64,000 bases of DNA, from assembly GCA_035463475.1 (NCBI GenBank), contig DATHTE010000073.1, forward strand, positions 15,469 through 79,468, written 5' to 3'. The translations under genes were made by a program, and so were the position numbers. Positions 37,149 to 46,057 of this stretch are shown in pieces (the first letter of the stretch is position 1; each line of letters opens with the position of its first letter). This DNA is from JACPDI01 sp035463475 (GTDB lineage: Bacteria > Acidobacteriota > Vicinamibacteria > Vicinamibacterales > 2-12-FULL-66-21). The notes beneath the pieces were generated by a model, which did not search any database, was not told the origin of the DNA, and saw only the letters and a program-made list of their open reading frames with translations.

Positions 37149-39626
37149 CACTGCGGCCGGGTCGATCTTCGACGCGCGGCGCGCCGGCATCCATCCGGCC
37201 AGCGCGCTCACCGCCACGAGCAGGGCGGCGGCACCCGCCAGCGTACTCGGGTCGCGCGGCTCGAGGCCGTAGAGCAGCGCGCCGACGAATCTGGACGCCG
37301 ACAGGCTGCCAAGCGTTCCGAGCAGCACACCGATCGCGATCAGCACCGCCAGCCGGCGCATCACGAGACGGATCACTCGCGCGGGTGCCGCACCCAGCGC
37401 CATCCGGATCCCGATCTCGGCGCGCCGCCGGCTGACCGCGTAGGCGGTCATGCCGTACAGCCCGAGCGCGGCGAGCAGCAGCGCGAGCGCTCCGAAAAAG
37501 CCGGCGACGATTGCGATGAGCCGTTCCTGAACCAGCGAGCCGCTCACTTGCTCGGCGAGCGGAAGGAGGCTGAGCGAGACATCGGGCGCCGTCCGCCTCA
37601 GCGCGTCGGCGATCGCGCGCGTGAGAAGGGCGGGGGAGCCGGCCGCGGCGCGCACGCTGACGCTGACCGCCGGGCGGAGGCCCCGGCCCGTCGCCGCATA
37701 CTGCGCGAACGGCAGATACAGTGTCGGCGGGACCGTCTGCCTCAGGCTGCGGTACGCGGCGTCCCCGACATAGCCGACGATCTCGTGCGTGGCCCCGGCA
37801 CTCATGGACGAGACCTGCTTGACGCGCCGGCCGAGGGGGTTGGCGCCGCCGAAGAACTTCTGCGCGAATGCCTGATTGACGATCGCCACCGGCGGGGCCG
37901 CCGACGTGTCACCACGGCCGAAGTCGCGTCCCGCAAGCAGGCGCGTACCGTAGGTGGCGAAAAAGCCGTCGGTCACGAGATTGACGTGGGCGCCGCGCTC
38001 GCGTTCCGGAAGGTCCGGTCCATCCGGAAAGTCGATCGTGAACTGCCACGTGCTGCCGCTGATCGGGGTGACGACCGACGCCGCCGCGCGCGATACGCCC
38101 GGGACCGTCGCGGCGGCATCGGCCAATCGCGCGAAGAGCGCCGGTCGGTCGGCCGGCTCGACGCTCTCCGGGGGAATCTCCACCCGTGCGATGAGCACGG
38201 CGTCACGATCGAAGCCGAGCGGCTGCCGCGCGAGCGTGGCGAACGTCCTGACAAACAGACCTGCCGCGACCACCAGCACGAGCGAGAGCGTCACCTGGAG
38301 GACGAGGAGCGCGCTGCCGAATGCCAGGCGGCCGCCGCTGGCGATGCCGCGTCCCCGCTCTTTCAGCGCGTCGCCCGGCCCGATGCCGCGTGCGCGCAGC
38401 GCAGGCGTGGTGCCGAATAGCAGCGCCGTCCCGATCGCGACCGCGGCCGTGAAGCCCAGCACCCTCCAATCCAGCGGCAACTCGACGAACACGACGCGGG
38501 TCCGCGTCGAGAGCTGCGACAGCAGCAGATGGCTTCCCCACGCGGCGAACCCCAGCCCGCCGATCGCGCCGATCGCCGCCAGAAGGAGACTTTCCGCGAA
38601 GAATTGCCGCGCGATGCGCAGCGAGGACGCGCCGAGCGCGCGGCGCACGCTGATCTCACGCCGGCGCGCCGCGGCACGCGCCAGAAGCAGGTTGGCGACG
38701 TTCGCGCAGGCGATCAGCAGCACGAGCCCCACGACCACCATCATCGTGAAAAGCGGACGCACATAGCGATCGCGCAGCCGAGAGGTGCCGGTGGCGGCAG
38801 GCAGGAGCTCGAAGGGGTGACGCAGATAGTTCGGGCGGTCCTGCGGCCGCAGTTCATCCGGCAGCGTGGCGCGCCGGATCTCCGGCTGGATCCCGCGTAT
38901 CGCGGCGGCGGCCGCATCGGGCGTCTGACCGGGCCGCCGACGAACGAGGATGTTCAGCCACCAGTATGATCGCTTGCCGAGCCACGACTCGGCGCCGGGA
39001 TGAAAGAGCGGTTCCGCGCCGATCGGGATCGCGACGTCGAACCGCTGGCCGACCTCCAGTCCGAAGAAACCGGGGGGCGTAACGCCAACAATGGTGAATG
39101 CAACCCGGTTGAGCGTTATCGGCGCGCCGATCGCGTCCGTACGGCCGCCGAAGCGTGTCTGCCAGTACTCGTAGCTGATCATCGCGGCCGGACCTTCAGG
39201 TCCGCCGCCGCGTGCGTCATCAGCGCTCGTGATGGTACGTCCGCGAATCGCCGGCACGCCGAGGACCTCGAAGAACCCGCCGCTGACCCACAGTCCCGGC
39301 ACCCGGACCCTCTGGCCCGCCGGTGCACTATCGAATTCGTCATGGCTCCACGCCGCCGCTCCCGCGAACAGGCGCTGATGCTGGCGCAGCTGCTCCCAGA
39401 TCGGATACGTCCAGGAATCGATCCAGAAGGCACGCGACCCGCTTCGTGTGGTCAGGACCGCGAGCTGGTGTGGATCCTTGACCGGGAGCGATCGCAGGAG
39501 GATTCCGTTGAGGAGCGAGAAGATGGCGGCATTAGCGCCGATCCCGAGAGCAAGGGACAAGACGGCCACACTCGAAATGATGGGCGTCGTGCGCAGGGCG
39601 CGCCAGGCATCGCGGAGATCTGACAT
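37134..39626 (-). CDS. ABC transporter permease, ADOP family
   Basis: An 830-residue MacB/FtsX-type permease with the Acidobacterial duplicated orphan permease layout: N-terminal helix (TTPIISSVAVLSLALGIGAN), a large extracytoplasmic MacB domain, three helices, then a second periplasmic domain and a second FtsX block ending in the DPAAVLREG-type tail. LSLALGIGANAAIFSLLNGI is the ADOP hallmark. No ATPase gene is adjacent, as is usual for these orphans. GGAGG is 5 nt before the ATG. The substrate is unknown. Confidence 0.93.
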   Translation of the reverse strand: MSDLRDAWRALRTTPIISSVAVLSLALGIGANAAIFSLLNGILLRSLPVKDPHQLAVLTTRSGSRAFWIDSWTYPIWEQLRQHQRLFAGAAAWSHDEFDSAPAGQRVRVPGLWVSGGFFEVLGVPAIRGRTITSADDARGGGPEGPAAMISYEYWQTRFGGRTDAIGAPITLNRVAFTIVGVTPPGFFGLEVGQRFDVAIPIGAEPLFHPGAESWLGKRSYWWLNILVRRRPGQTPDAAAAAIRGIQPEIRRATLPDELRPQDRPNYLRHPFELLPAATGTSRLRDRYVRPLFTMMVVVGLVLLIACANVANLLLARAAARRREISVRRALGASSLRIARQFFAESLLLAAIGAIGGLGFAAWGSHLLLSQLSTRTRVVFVELPLDWRVLGFTAAVAIGTALLFGTTPALRARGIGPGDALKERGRGIASGGRLAFGSALLVLQVTLSLVLVVAAGLFVRTFATLARQPLGFDRDAVLIARVEIPPESVEPADRPALFARLADAAATVPGVSRAAASVVTPISGSTWQFTIDFPDGPDLPERERGAHVNLVTDGFFATYGTRLLAGRDFGRGDTSAAPPVAIVNQAFAQKFFGGANPLGRRVKQVSSMSAGATHEIVGYVGDAAYRSLRQTVPPTLYLPFAQYAATGRGLRPAVSVSVRAAAGSPALLTRAIADALRRTAPDVSLSLLPLAEQVSGSLVQERLIAIVAGFFGALALLLAALGLYGMTAYAVSRRRAEIGIRMALGAAPARVIRLVMRRLAVLIAIGVLLGTLGSLSASRFVGALLYGLEPRDPSTLAGAAALLVAVSALAGWMPARRASKIDPAAVLREG

Positions 39627-39680
39627 CGAGCCTCCGTGCCATTTTACGGACGAAGAGCGCCGGAGGGTTGGCCCCTTTCA

Positions 39681-40025
39681 CTACCCGGGCGGCCAGCCGA
39701 ACCTGCGGCCGCCAAGCACGTGCAGGTGAATGTGGAAGACCGTCTGGCCGGCGTCGGCGTTGCAGTTGAAGACGGTGCGATATCCGCCGGCGGCATGACC
39801 GTGCTCGCCGGCGATCGCTGCCGCGCGCCGCACCATCTCGCCGACAATGCCATCGTCTCCGGGCTGGAGGTCGTTCAGCGAGGCGATGTGCCGGCGGGGC
39901 ACGATCAGCACGTGCATGGGCGCTTGCGGGTTGACGTCGCGGAACGCGACCAGACGCTCGTCAGCGAACACGATGTTCCCCTTGATGTCACCAGAGACGA
40001 TCTTGCAGAAGAGACACTCGGCCAT
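39681..40025 (-). CDS. HIT family hydrolase
   Basis: A 114-residue histidine-triad protein (HINT/PKCI branch) with the active-site string HIHLHVLGGR near the C-terminus and CLFCKIVSGDI at the N-terminus, where the cysteines may bind zinc. HINT proteins hydrolyse nucleoside phosphoramidates. The ATG is chosen because it lies 2 nt from the prmC stop. It is the last gene of the thiD-moaE-moaD-prfA-prmC operon; its physiological substrate is unknown. Confidence 0.94.
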   Translation of the reverse strand: MAECLFCKIVSGDIKGNIVFADERLVAFRDVNPQAPMHVLIVPRRHIASLNDLQPGDDGIVGEMVRRAAAIAGEHGHAAGGYRTVFNCNADAGQTVFHIHLHVLGGRRFGWPPG

Positions 40026-40027
40026 CG

Positions 40028-40879
40028 TCAGTCCACCTTGCGGGCGACCACGGTGCGCGGAATGCCGGAGAGATCCGGGTGGATGTCGATCAGCTCCAGC
40101 CCCGCGGCGCTGCCGATCATGCCACGGATCGCCGCGTCCTGGCCCGCGCCACACTCGAAGATCAACAACCCGTCGGCCGCCAGCCGGGCAGGGGAGTCGG
40201 CGACGAGTCTCGCGATGGCGTCGAGTCCCTCCGCGCCGGCGAACAGCGCCGCGGCGGGCTCGAATTCACGGACCTCGGGAGGCAGCGTCGCCGCCGCGCT
40301 GTCCGGGACATATGGCGGATTGGAGACGATCAGGTCGGCGGGTCCACGGACCGCGTCGAGCTGGTCCGACTGCCGCAGTTCGATCCGCTCAGCGACGCCG
40401 TGCCGCGCGGCGTTCCGCGAAGCCACGCGGAGCGCGGCGTCGGAAATGTCCACGGCGATGATCCGCGCGTCGGGGAACTCGCGCGCGAGCGCGACGGCGA
40501 GGCACCCCGTGCCGGTGCCGACATCAACGATGGCCCTGGCGCGACGCGTGTGCGCGAGGGCCGCCTCGACCACGCCCTCGGTCTCGGGCCGCGGCGTCAG
40601 CACCTCGCGCGTGACCTCGAACTCCAGTCCCCAGAACTCGCGGCTTCCCACGATCTGCGCGATCGGCTCGCGCCGCTCGCGGCGGCCGACCAACTCCTCG
40701 AAACGCGACGCGAACCTGTCGGGTGCGGCGTCGCGCCACGACGTGACGAGGCGCGTGCGGTCCCAGCCAAGGACGCGCGCCGCCAGCAGTTGCGCATCCA
40801 GCTCCGCTTCCTCGGGCGGGATGCCGGCCGCCTTGAGCCTGGCGGCCGCCGCCTTCGTGTGTTCGTGCAGCGAAGTCAA
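40028..40879 (-). CDS. prmC: Release-factor glutamine methyltransferase
   Basis: SAM-dependent enzyme that methylates the Gln of the GGQ motif of peptide chain release factors. The 283-residue protein has the N-terminal PrmC helical domain, the SAM-binding IVDVGTGTGCLAVALAREFP (about residues 115-134), and the catalytic NPPY in LIVSNPPYVPDS (about 183-194). The start overlaps the prfA stop by ATGA, so the enzyme is made with its substrate. Confidence 0.96.
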   Translation of the reverse strand: MTSLHEHTKAAAARLKAAGIPPEEAELDAQLLAARVLGWDRTRLVTSWRDAAPDRFASRFEELVGRRERREPIAQIVGSREFWGLEFEVTREVLTPRPETEGVVEAALAHTRRARAIVDVGTGTGCLAVALAREFPDARIIAVDISDAALRVASRNAARHGVAERIELRQSDQLDAVRGPADLIVSNPPYVPDSAAATLPPEVREFEPAAALFAGAEGLDAIARLVADSPARLAADGLLIFECGAGQDAAIRGMIGSAAGLELIDIHPDLSGIPRTVVARKVD

Positions 40880-41952
40880 GGCGTGGTGGCGGTCGCTTCC
40901 TTCAGCTTCTCCGACTGGAAATGCGTCACGACGGTGTTGATGAGCTCGTCGAGATCGCCATCGAGGGCGTTCGCGAGCTGGTACATCGTGTAGTTGATGC
41001 GGTGATCGGTGATGCGGTTCTCTTTGAAGTTGTACGTGCGGATCTTCTCCGAACGGTCGCCCGACCCGACCTGGCTGCGGCGGTCCCGGGCGATCTGCTC
41101 CTGCTGCTTCCGCATTTCGATCTCGTACAAACGGGAGCGCAGGACCTTCATCGCTTTCGCCCGGTTCTTGATCTGCGACTTCTCATCCTGCTGCGAGACG
41201 ACGAGGCCGGTAGGGATGTGCGTGATCCGGACAGCCGAGTACGTCGTGTTGACGCTCTGACCGCCGGGCCCGCTCGAGCAGAACGTGTCGATGCGGAGGT
41301 CCTTCGGATCGATATGGATGTCCACCTCTTCGGCCTCCGCCAGCACGGCCACGGTGGCAGTGGACGTGTGGATTCGGCCGCTCGCCTCCGTCTCGGGCAC
41401 CCGCTGGACGCGGTGCACGCCGCTCTCGTACTTCAAACGGCTGTAGACGTTTCGCCCCTCAATCGTAACGACCGCCTCCTTGATGCCGCCCACGCCGGTT
41501 TCGCTGATGGACATCGTCTCGAGGCGCCAGCCCTGGCGTTCCGCGAAGCGCGTGTACATCCGGAGCAGGTCCGCCGCGAACAGCGCCGCCTCGTCGCCGC
41601 CGGTGCCCGCGCGGATCTCCACGACGACGTTCTTCGCGTCGTTCGGGTCTTTGGGGATGAGCAGGACCTTGATGTCGGCGAGCAGCGCGTCGTGGCGAGG
41701 GTCGAGCGCCCGGAGCTCTTCCGCGGCAAGCTCCCGCATCTCCGGATCGGAGGATCCCGCGAGCTCCTGCGCGTGGGCGATCTCGGCGACGACCGTCTTG
41801 TACTCGCGGTACTTGTCGACGAGCGGCTCGATTTCGCTGAGCGACTTCGCGACGGTCCGGTACTCGGACGGATCCGACTGGACGGACGGGTCCGCCATTC
41901 GTGCCATCAACTCTTCGTACCGCGACTCGACCGACTGCAGCTTATCGAACAT
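40876..41952 (-). CDS. prfA: Peptide chain release factor 1
   Basis: Terminates translation at UAG and UAA. The 358-residue protein has GPGGQSVNTTYSAVRITHIP with the catalytic GGQ at 230-232, and an RF1-type N-terminal domain (MFDKLQSVESRYEEL). It overlaps moaD upstream by 11 nt. The GGAGGA before its ATG is also the pair of glycine codons that would end a normal MoaD, so the two share sequence tightly; the spacing to the ATG is short (2 nt). Confidence 0.97.
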   Translation of the reverse strand: MFDKLQSVESRYEELMARMADPSVQSDPSEYRTVAKSLSEIEPLVDKYREYKTVVAEIAHAQELAGSSDPEMRELAAEELRALDPRHDALLADIKVLLIPKDPNDAKNVVVEIRAGTGGDEAALFAADLLRMYTRFAERQGWRLETMSISETGVGGIKEAVVTIEGRNVYSRLKYESGVHRVQRVPETEASGRIHTSTATVAVLAEAEEVDIHIDPKDLRIDTFCSSGPGGQSVNTTYSAVRITHIPTGLVVSQQDEKSQIKNRAKAMKVLRSRLYEIEMRKQQEQIARDRRSQVGSGDRSEKIRTYNFKENRITDHRINYTMYQLANALDGDLDELINTVVTHFQSEKLKEATATTP

Positions 41953-42196
41953 GTCCTCCGGAGACCGGCGGCAGAAATGCCAGCTCGTCTCCGTCCTTTA
42001 CCGGCGCGTCCATCCGCGCGTATTCGTCGTTGAGGGCAGCTGACACCGCCGGCGTGTAGCGCTCGAGCTCGGGAAACTCACGCGCGAGCGTGTTCCACAC
42101 GGCGCGTAGCGTGGCGCCGTCCGGAACCTCGCGCTGCAGCTCCGGCGCGCCCGCGATGTCGCGCAGCCGCGCAAACAGCCGGATTCTCACCTGCAT
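41942..42196 (-). CDS. moaD: Molybdopterin synthase small subunit MoaD-like
   Basis: An 84-residue ubiquitin-fold sulfur carrier with IRLFARLRDIAGAPELQREV and DGDELAFLPPVSGG. MoaD carries a thiocarboxylate on its C-terminal Gly-Gly to deliver sulfur to precursor Z with MoaE. Here the frame does not end at Gly-Gly but adds His-Val-Arg before TAA. Active MoaD needs a terminal glycine, so either this tail is trimmed or the protein is a variant. It overlaps moaE upstream by 10 nt and prfA downstream by 11 nt. Confidence 0.88.
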   Translation of the reverse strand: MQVRIRLFARLRDIAGAPELQREVPDGATLRAVWNTLAREFPELERYTPAVSAALNDEYARMDAPVKDGDELAFLPPVSGGHVR

Positions 42197-42654
42197 GCCC
42201 GCTCGAACGCCATCTGCCGAGCCGCCGCATCGTCCGGGTCCGCCGACGCCCCCTCGACCCACTGCTCGCCTCCCTCGAAGCGCTCGCGCTTCCAGATCGG
42301 CGCAATCTGTTTCAGCCGCTCGATGGCGTACCGCGCGGCAGCGAACGCCTCCGCCCGGTGCGGCGACGCCGCGGCGATCACGACGCTGGGCGCTCCGATG
42401 TCCACCCGGCCGATCCGATGGTGAATCGCCAGCATGGCGTCGGGCCACTGCTGCCGGGTTTCAGCATCGATCAACTCGAACGCCCGGATCGCGAGCGCCA
42501 CGTAGGCTTCGTACTCCAGGTACAAGACGCGCCTGCCGGCGTGATGGTCCCGGGTCGTGCCGATGAAGGTCGCGACCGCGCCGCAATCCGCGCGCCAGAC
42601 CTCACGGATCACGGTGTGCACGTCGAGCGGCGCGGCAGAGATCGCGAATCGCAT
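42187..42654 (-). CDS. moaE: Molybdopterin synthase large subunit MoaE
   Basis: Catalytic subunit of molybdopterin synthase, 155 residues. Diagnostic stretches are VATFIGTTRDHHAGRRVLYL and AIHHRIGRVDIG followed by ASPHRAEAFAAARYAIERLK, IAPIWKRERFEGG near the C-terminus with the conserved Lys pair and Glu. It pairs with MoaD encoded just downstream (10-nt overlap). The ATG abuts a palindromic repeat, so there is no visible Shine-Dalgarno sequence. Confidence 0.94.
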   Translation of the reverse strand: MRFAISAAPLDVHTVIREVWRADCGAVATFIGTTRDHHAGRRVLYLEYEAYVALAIRAFELIDAETRQQWPDAMLAIHHRIGRVDIGAPSVVIAAASPHRAEAFAAARYAIERLKQIAPIWKRERFEGGEQWVEGASADPDDAAARQMAFERACR

Positions 42655-42746
42655 AAATGGGGTCAGACCCCATTTTTACGACTTTCGTAAGTGGTGCCTC
42701 TTGTCCCCTTACGCAAAACGAAGAAATGGGGTCTGACCCCATTTTA
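42655..42746. repeat. REPIN-like pair of TGGGGTCAGACCCCA palindromes
   Basis: Two palindromes, AAATGGGGTCAGACCCCATT (from 42655) and AAATGGGGTCTGACCCCATT (from 42724), differ only at the centre and flank about 46 nt that contain their own stem, CGTAAG with CTTACG. The outer edges coincide with the moaE start codon on one side and the thiD stop codon on the other. This matches the layout of REPINs, mobile doublets of REP palindromes, for which RAYT transposases act in trans. Confidence 0.8.
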
Positions 42747-43520
42747 CCGGAAGTGCGCGATCGGGCCCCGGCCCCCGCCGATGCGAGGCGCGCGACGGAT
42801 CGCCTCCACGAGGTAGTCCTTGGCCCGCTGCACGGCCTCGCGGAGGCCGTGCCCCAGCGCCAGGTTGGCCGCGATCGCCGAGGCGAAGGTGCATCCCGTG
42901 CCGTGCGTGCTCGTGGTCGCGATCCGCTCGGACCGGAACTCCACCACCTCGATACCGTCGAACAGCACGTCGACAGCATGGGGGCCCTCGAGGTGTCCTC
43001 CCTTGACGATGACCGCGCCGGGCCCGAGCGCCTTGAGGTGGCGCGCCGCGCGTCGCGCCTGTTCGAGCGTGCGCACTTCGTCGCCGACCAGCGCCGCAGC
43101 CTCGGCGGCGTTCGGCGTGATCACCATCGCCCGAGGTATCAGTTCCGCCTTCATGGCATCGATAGCCTCGGCGTCGAGCAGCCGCGCGCCCCCTTTGGCC
43201 ACCATCACCGGATCGACAACGACGCACGGGAGATCGAGATCGACGAGCGCTGCGGCGACCGCTTCGACGATCGCCGCCGTCGCGAGCATACCCGTCTTGA
43301 CGGCGTCAGCGCCGATGTCGCTGGCGACCGCCTCGATCTGCGCCACAACAATGTCGGCGGGCACGGTATGCACGGCGGTGACGCCGAGCGTGTTCTGCGC
43401 GGTGATCGCCGTGATGGCGGAGGTGCCGTACACGCCGTGCGCGGCGAACGTCTTCAGGTCCGCCTGGATTCCAGCGCCGCCGCCGGAATCGCTGCCCGCG
43501 ATTGTCAGTGCTCTTTTCAT
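42744..43520 (-). CDS. thiD: Hydroxymethylpyrimidine/phosphomethylpyrimidine kinase
   Basis: Phosphorylates HMP and HMP-phosphate in thiamine synthesis. The 258-residue ribokinase-fold protein shows LTIAGSDSGGGAGIQADLKT at the N-terminus, VDPVMVAKGGARLL in the middle and the anion-hole THGTGCTFASAIAA near residue 210. The conserved ALTIAGSDS fixes the ATG start. The stop codon is formed by the edge of the REPIN-like repeat. moaE, moaD, prfA, prmC and the HIT gene follow on the same strand. Confidence 0.96.
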   Translation of the reverse strand: MKRALTIAGSDSGGGAGIQADLKTFAAHGVYGTSAITAITAQNTLGVTAVHTVPADIVVAQIEAVASDIGADAVKTGMLATAAIVEAVAAALVDLDLPCVVVDPVMVAKGGARLLDAEAIDAMKAELIPRAMVITPNAAEAAALVGDEVRTLEQARRAARHLKALGPGAVIVKGGHLEGPHAVDVLFDGIEVVEFRSERIATTSTHGTGCTFASAIAANLALGHGLREAVQRAKDYLVEAIRRAPRIGGGRGPIAHFR

Positions 43521-43531
43521 TACAGTACAAT
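43502..43531 (+). promoter_or_regulatory. Sigma-70 promoter of bioY, leaderless geometry
   Basis: TTGTCA (43502-43507) and TACAAT (43526-43531) are 18 bp apart. The -10 ends 7 nt before the bioY ATG, so transcription should begin at or beside the start codon. The promoter overlaps the first codons of divergent thiD. The same AT core reads TGTACT on the minus strand. Confidence 0.7.
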
Positions 43532-43538
43532 CTCCGTC

Positions 43539-44150
43539 ATGACTGTGAGGACCGCGGACTCGACGTTGATCGCGGCGGTGGCGCCGCGTGCCATCGACCA
43601 GAGACTCGTACGTGCCGGAGCGACGGTCGCGCTGACGCTGCTGACGGCCGCGGCAGCCCAGATCAGCGTCCCCTTGCCGTTCACTCCCGTGCCGCTCACG
43701 CTGCAACCGATGGTCGTGCTGCTTGGCGCGGCGGTGATGGGCGCGCGGCTCGGCGCGTCCAGCCAGGTCCTCTATCTTGCGCTTGGCGCCGCCGGACTGC
43801 CGGTGTTTGCGGCGTCTCCCATTCTGCCGCAGGGCGCCCTGCGCCTGCTCGGTCCGACGGGCGGATACCTGCTGGCGTATCCGCTCGCCGCATTCGTCGC
43901 GGGGTACCTGGCGGAGCGAGGCTTCGACCGCCGGTACGCGACGTCGTTGCTGGCGATGGCGGCGGGCCTCGCGATCGTGTTCGCATCCGGCGTGGCGTGG
44001 CTGGCGGCGTTCGCGACGCCGGCCGCCGGTTTCGACGCCGCGATGCGCGCGGGCTTCTGGCCCTTCATCGGCGCCGACCTCGTCAAGCTGGCGCTCGCCG
44101 CCGCAATTCTGCCGACGGTGTGGCGGTTCCTTACCCCAGCTGCCAGCTAG
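43539..44150 (+). CDS. bioY: Biotin transporter substrate-binding component BioY
   Basis: Membrane S-component of the ECF-type biotin transporter, 203 residues with about six helices. VPLPFTPVPLTLQPMVVLLG and GARLGASSQVLYLALGAAGLPVF match the BioY signature, and GPTGGYLLAYPLAAFVAGYL follows. No bioM/bioN energising genes are in view, so it may work alone or with a shared ECF module. Its 3' end overlaps the convergent phosphodiesterase gene by 4 nt. Confidence 0.94.
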   Translation: MTVRTADSTLIAAVAPRAIDQRLVRAGATVALTLLTAAAAQISVPLPFTPVPLTLQPMVVLLGAAVMGARLGASSQVLYLALGAAGLPVFAASPILPQGALRLLGPTGGYLLAYPLAAFVAGYLAERGFDRRYATSLLAMAAGLAIVFASGVAWLAAFATPAAGFDAAMRAGFWPFIGADLVKLALAAAILPTVWRFLTPAAS

Positions 44151-46057
44151 CGGATGTAGCCCAGGCTCCGCAGCCGTTCCATCATTTCCTTGTCGAGCGG
44201 CGCCCCCTCGGCAGGCGGTGCGCCCGGCGAATAGGCGCCGTAGGTGTCCACGTAACGCACCGGGTGGCGCCGCACGAACTCCGAATCCAGCGCGTCCAGC
44301 CATGGCGGGCTGGCCAGCTCACGGCTGACCGGCACGCCCAGCAGGTACAGAATCGTCGGGGCGATCGCCGTTGCCGGCACTGCGCTCTCGATCGCGGGCG
44401 CCGTGCGCGCCGGGTGGCCCGACATCGCCATCGCCGCGCCGCGCTCATCACCGATCCGCCCGGGATGGGCCACCACCATCCTCACTGTGTTGTCCGGCAA
44501 ATCGCGAAGCAGCGTCTCGTCGATCAGCGACTCCAGGAAGGAGTAGTACGCCGGCAGCGCCGCCACCCTGTCGGCGAGCGCTGACGGGGAGAGCGCGCGC
44601 GCATCGCCGCCGCGCAGCAGCTCGTGCTGAGCGATATCGAGGCCAGGCAGGTACACGGCGAGGAGATCCGGTGTGCCGAGCAGCGGGTCGCGCGCGAGCA
44701 GCGCCTGTTGCGCGTCAAGCGTTGCTGAACGGATCAGGATATCCGCGACGCGCGGATCGCTGATGCCGGCGCCGGCGACCCTGCCGAGGACCGTCGCGCG
44801 CCGCGCGATCCCGGGCCAGCGCTGGCGCAGCGGACCGTAGAGCGCCGCCGGAGAAACTTCAGCGCTCGGCTCGCCGCCTCGCTCGAGGCGCAGGACGGCG
44901 CGATCCGAGAGCACCAGCGCCGCCGTCCCGGACGCGGGCCACGTCGCCCACCAGTTCACGACGGCGGCGTCCAGTCCCTTCTCGGCCGCGACCTCCCACA
45001 CCATCTTGTAGCGTCGCTCGAGGCCGCTCACCGGCGCGGGGCGGGTGAGGCGCAACAGATCGGTCGCGCCGCTGAGCGCGCGCACGAGGCCGGACTGCGT
45101 GTCGATCGAGCCCTTGAGGCCCACCACCCGGCGTGCCTGAAGGCCGCTGACACGGTGCTTCTGCGCCGGCACGCCGGTGGCGATCGTTGTCCACGCCGCT
45201 GCCGGGTCGCCGCCCGCGCCGGTCACGTCCACGCGCGCTGCGAGCCGCTGCAGGATCGGTGTCGCGGCGGCGGCCCGCTGGCGCGCCTTCTGGTACAGCC
45301 CCGCATCGAACCCGTCGATTCCCACGACGACGACGCGTACCCCGGTGGGCACGACGGCGAACGACGGCGCGGGGCTCGCGCGCTCGCCTCGTGCCGACAG
45401 CGCGAGGACGCCGCCTGCGCCCAGAAACGCGAGGACGCCGATCGCCAGGATTGCACGCCACGACAGGATCGGCGCCGGCAGCGTCTCGCGCTCGTGCGCG
45501 ACCAGCGCGAGGCCGGCGAGCGCCGTCGCGTGCCCCAGGAACAGGCTGATCGCGACGGCGGCGGCAATCGCCAGCGCGCTCCGCCCGGGCGCGCTCCACG
45601 CGCTGCCGGTCGCGTTCCACCACAGCGTCAGATAGCCGAGGCACGCCGCGCCCACGACCCACGCGGCCGCGACGGCGACGCGACGCGCGGTCCGCGCGCC
45701 GGCGCGCCGGGCGAGCGCTCGCACGACTAACGCCGCTCCGAGCGCAGCCGCGGTCGCAACCAGGCCGAACATCACGGCGAGGTACAGCGTCACGACGATC
45801 GCGTCGCGCGGGCCGGCGATGAGCCCCGGCACCCGCCACGCGAGCCCGGCCGCGGCGGCGGGACCGAGCAGCATCGCCACCAGCAGGCCGATCCGCACGC
45901 TCAGCAGCCACGCCAGCGCCGTCGTGCCGTGTTCGGTGGTCGCGGGCGCCAGCACGAACCGATCGACGCCGGCATTGAGGTACCCCAGCGCCCGCAGGCG
46001 CTCGCGCAGCGCGTCGATCGCAATCGGACGTTCGGGACCGGCCGGCGGCCGGGTCAC
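44147..46057 (-). CDS. Membrane-anchored alkaline-phosphatase-superfamily phosphodiesterase
   Basis: A 636-residue protein. Several N-terminal membrane helices (about 45-240) precede a type I phosphodiesterase/nucleotide-pyrophosphatase domain that starts VRVVVVGIDGFDAGLYQKA, with the metal-binding Asp, and continues AAWTTIATGVPAQKHRVSG in the region of the nucleophilic Thr. LAVYLPGLDIAQHELL and a SGHPARTAP stretch supply further metal ligands. The C-terminal domain should face the periplasm. Its substrate is unknown. GTG start overlapping the polyprenyl synthase stop. Confidence 0.85.
   Translation of the reverse strand: MTRPPAGPERPIAIDALRERLRALGYLNAGVDRFVLAPATTEHGTTALAWLLSVRIGLLVAMLLGPAAAAGLAWRVPGLIAGPRDAIVVTLYLAVMFGLVATAAALGAALVVRALARRAGARTARRVAVAAAWVVGAACLGYLTLWWNATGSAWSAPGRSALAIAAAVAISLFLGHATALAGLALVAHERETLPAPILSWRAILAIGVLAFLGAGGVLALSARGERASPAPSFAVVPTGVRVVVVGIDGFDAGLYQKARQRAAAATPILQRLAARVDVTGAGGDPAAAWTTIATGVPAQKHRVSGLQARRVVGLKGSIDTQSGLVRALSGATDLLRLTRPAPVSGLERRYKMVWEVAAEKGLDAAVVNWWATWPASGTAALVLSDRAVLRLERGGEPSAEVSPAALYGPLRQRWPGIARRATVLGRVAGAGISDPRVADILIRSATLDAQQALLARDPLLGTPDLLAVYLPGLDIAQHELLRGGDARALSPSALADRVAALPAYYSFLESLIDETLLRDLPDNTVRMVVAHPGRIGDERGAAMAMSGHPARTAPAIESAVPATAIAPTILYLLGVPVSRELASPPWLDALDSEFVRRHPVRYVDTYGAYSPGAPPAEGAPLDKEMMERLRSLGYIR

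Noticed and set aside
43521..43538. Riboswitch or BirA operator upstream of bioY or thiD
   Set aside because: The gap is 18 bp; no space for an aptamer, and no TTGTAAAC-type inverted repeat is present.
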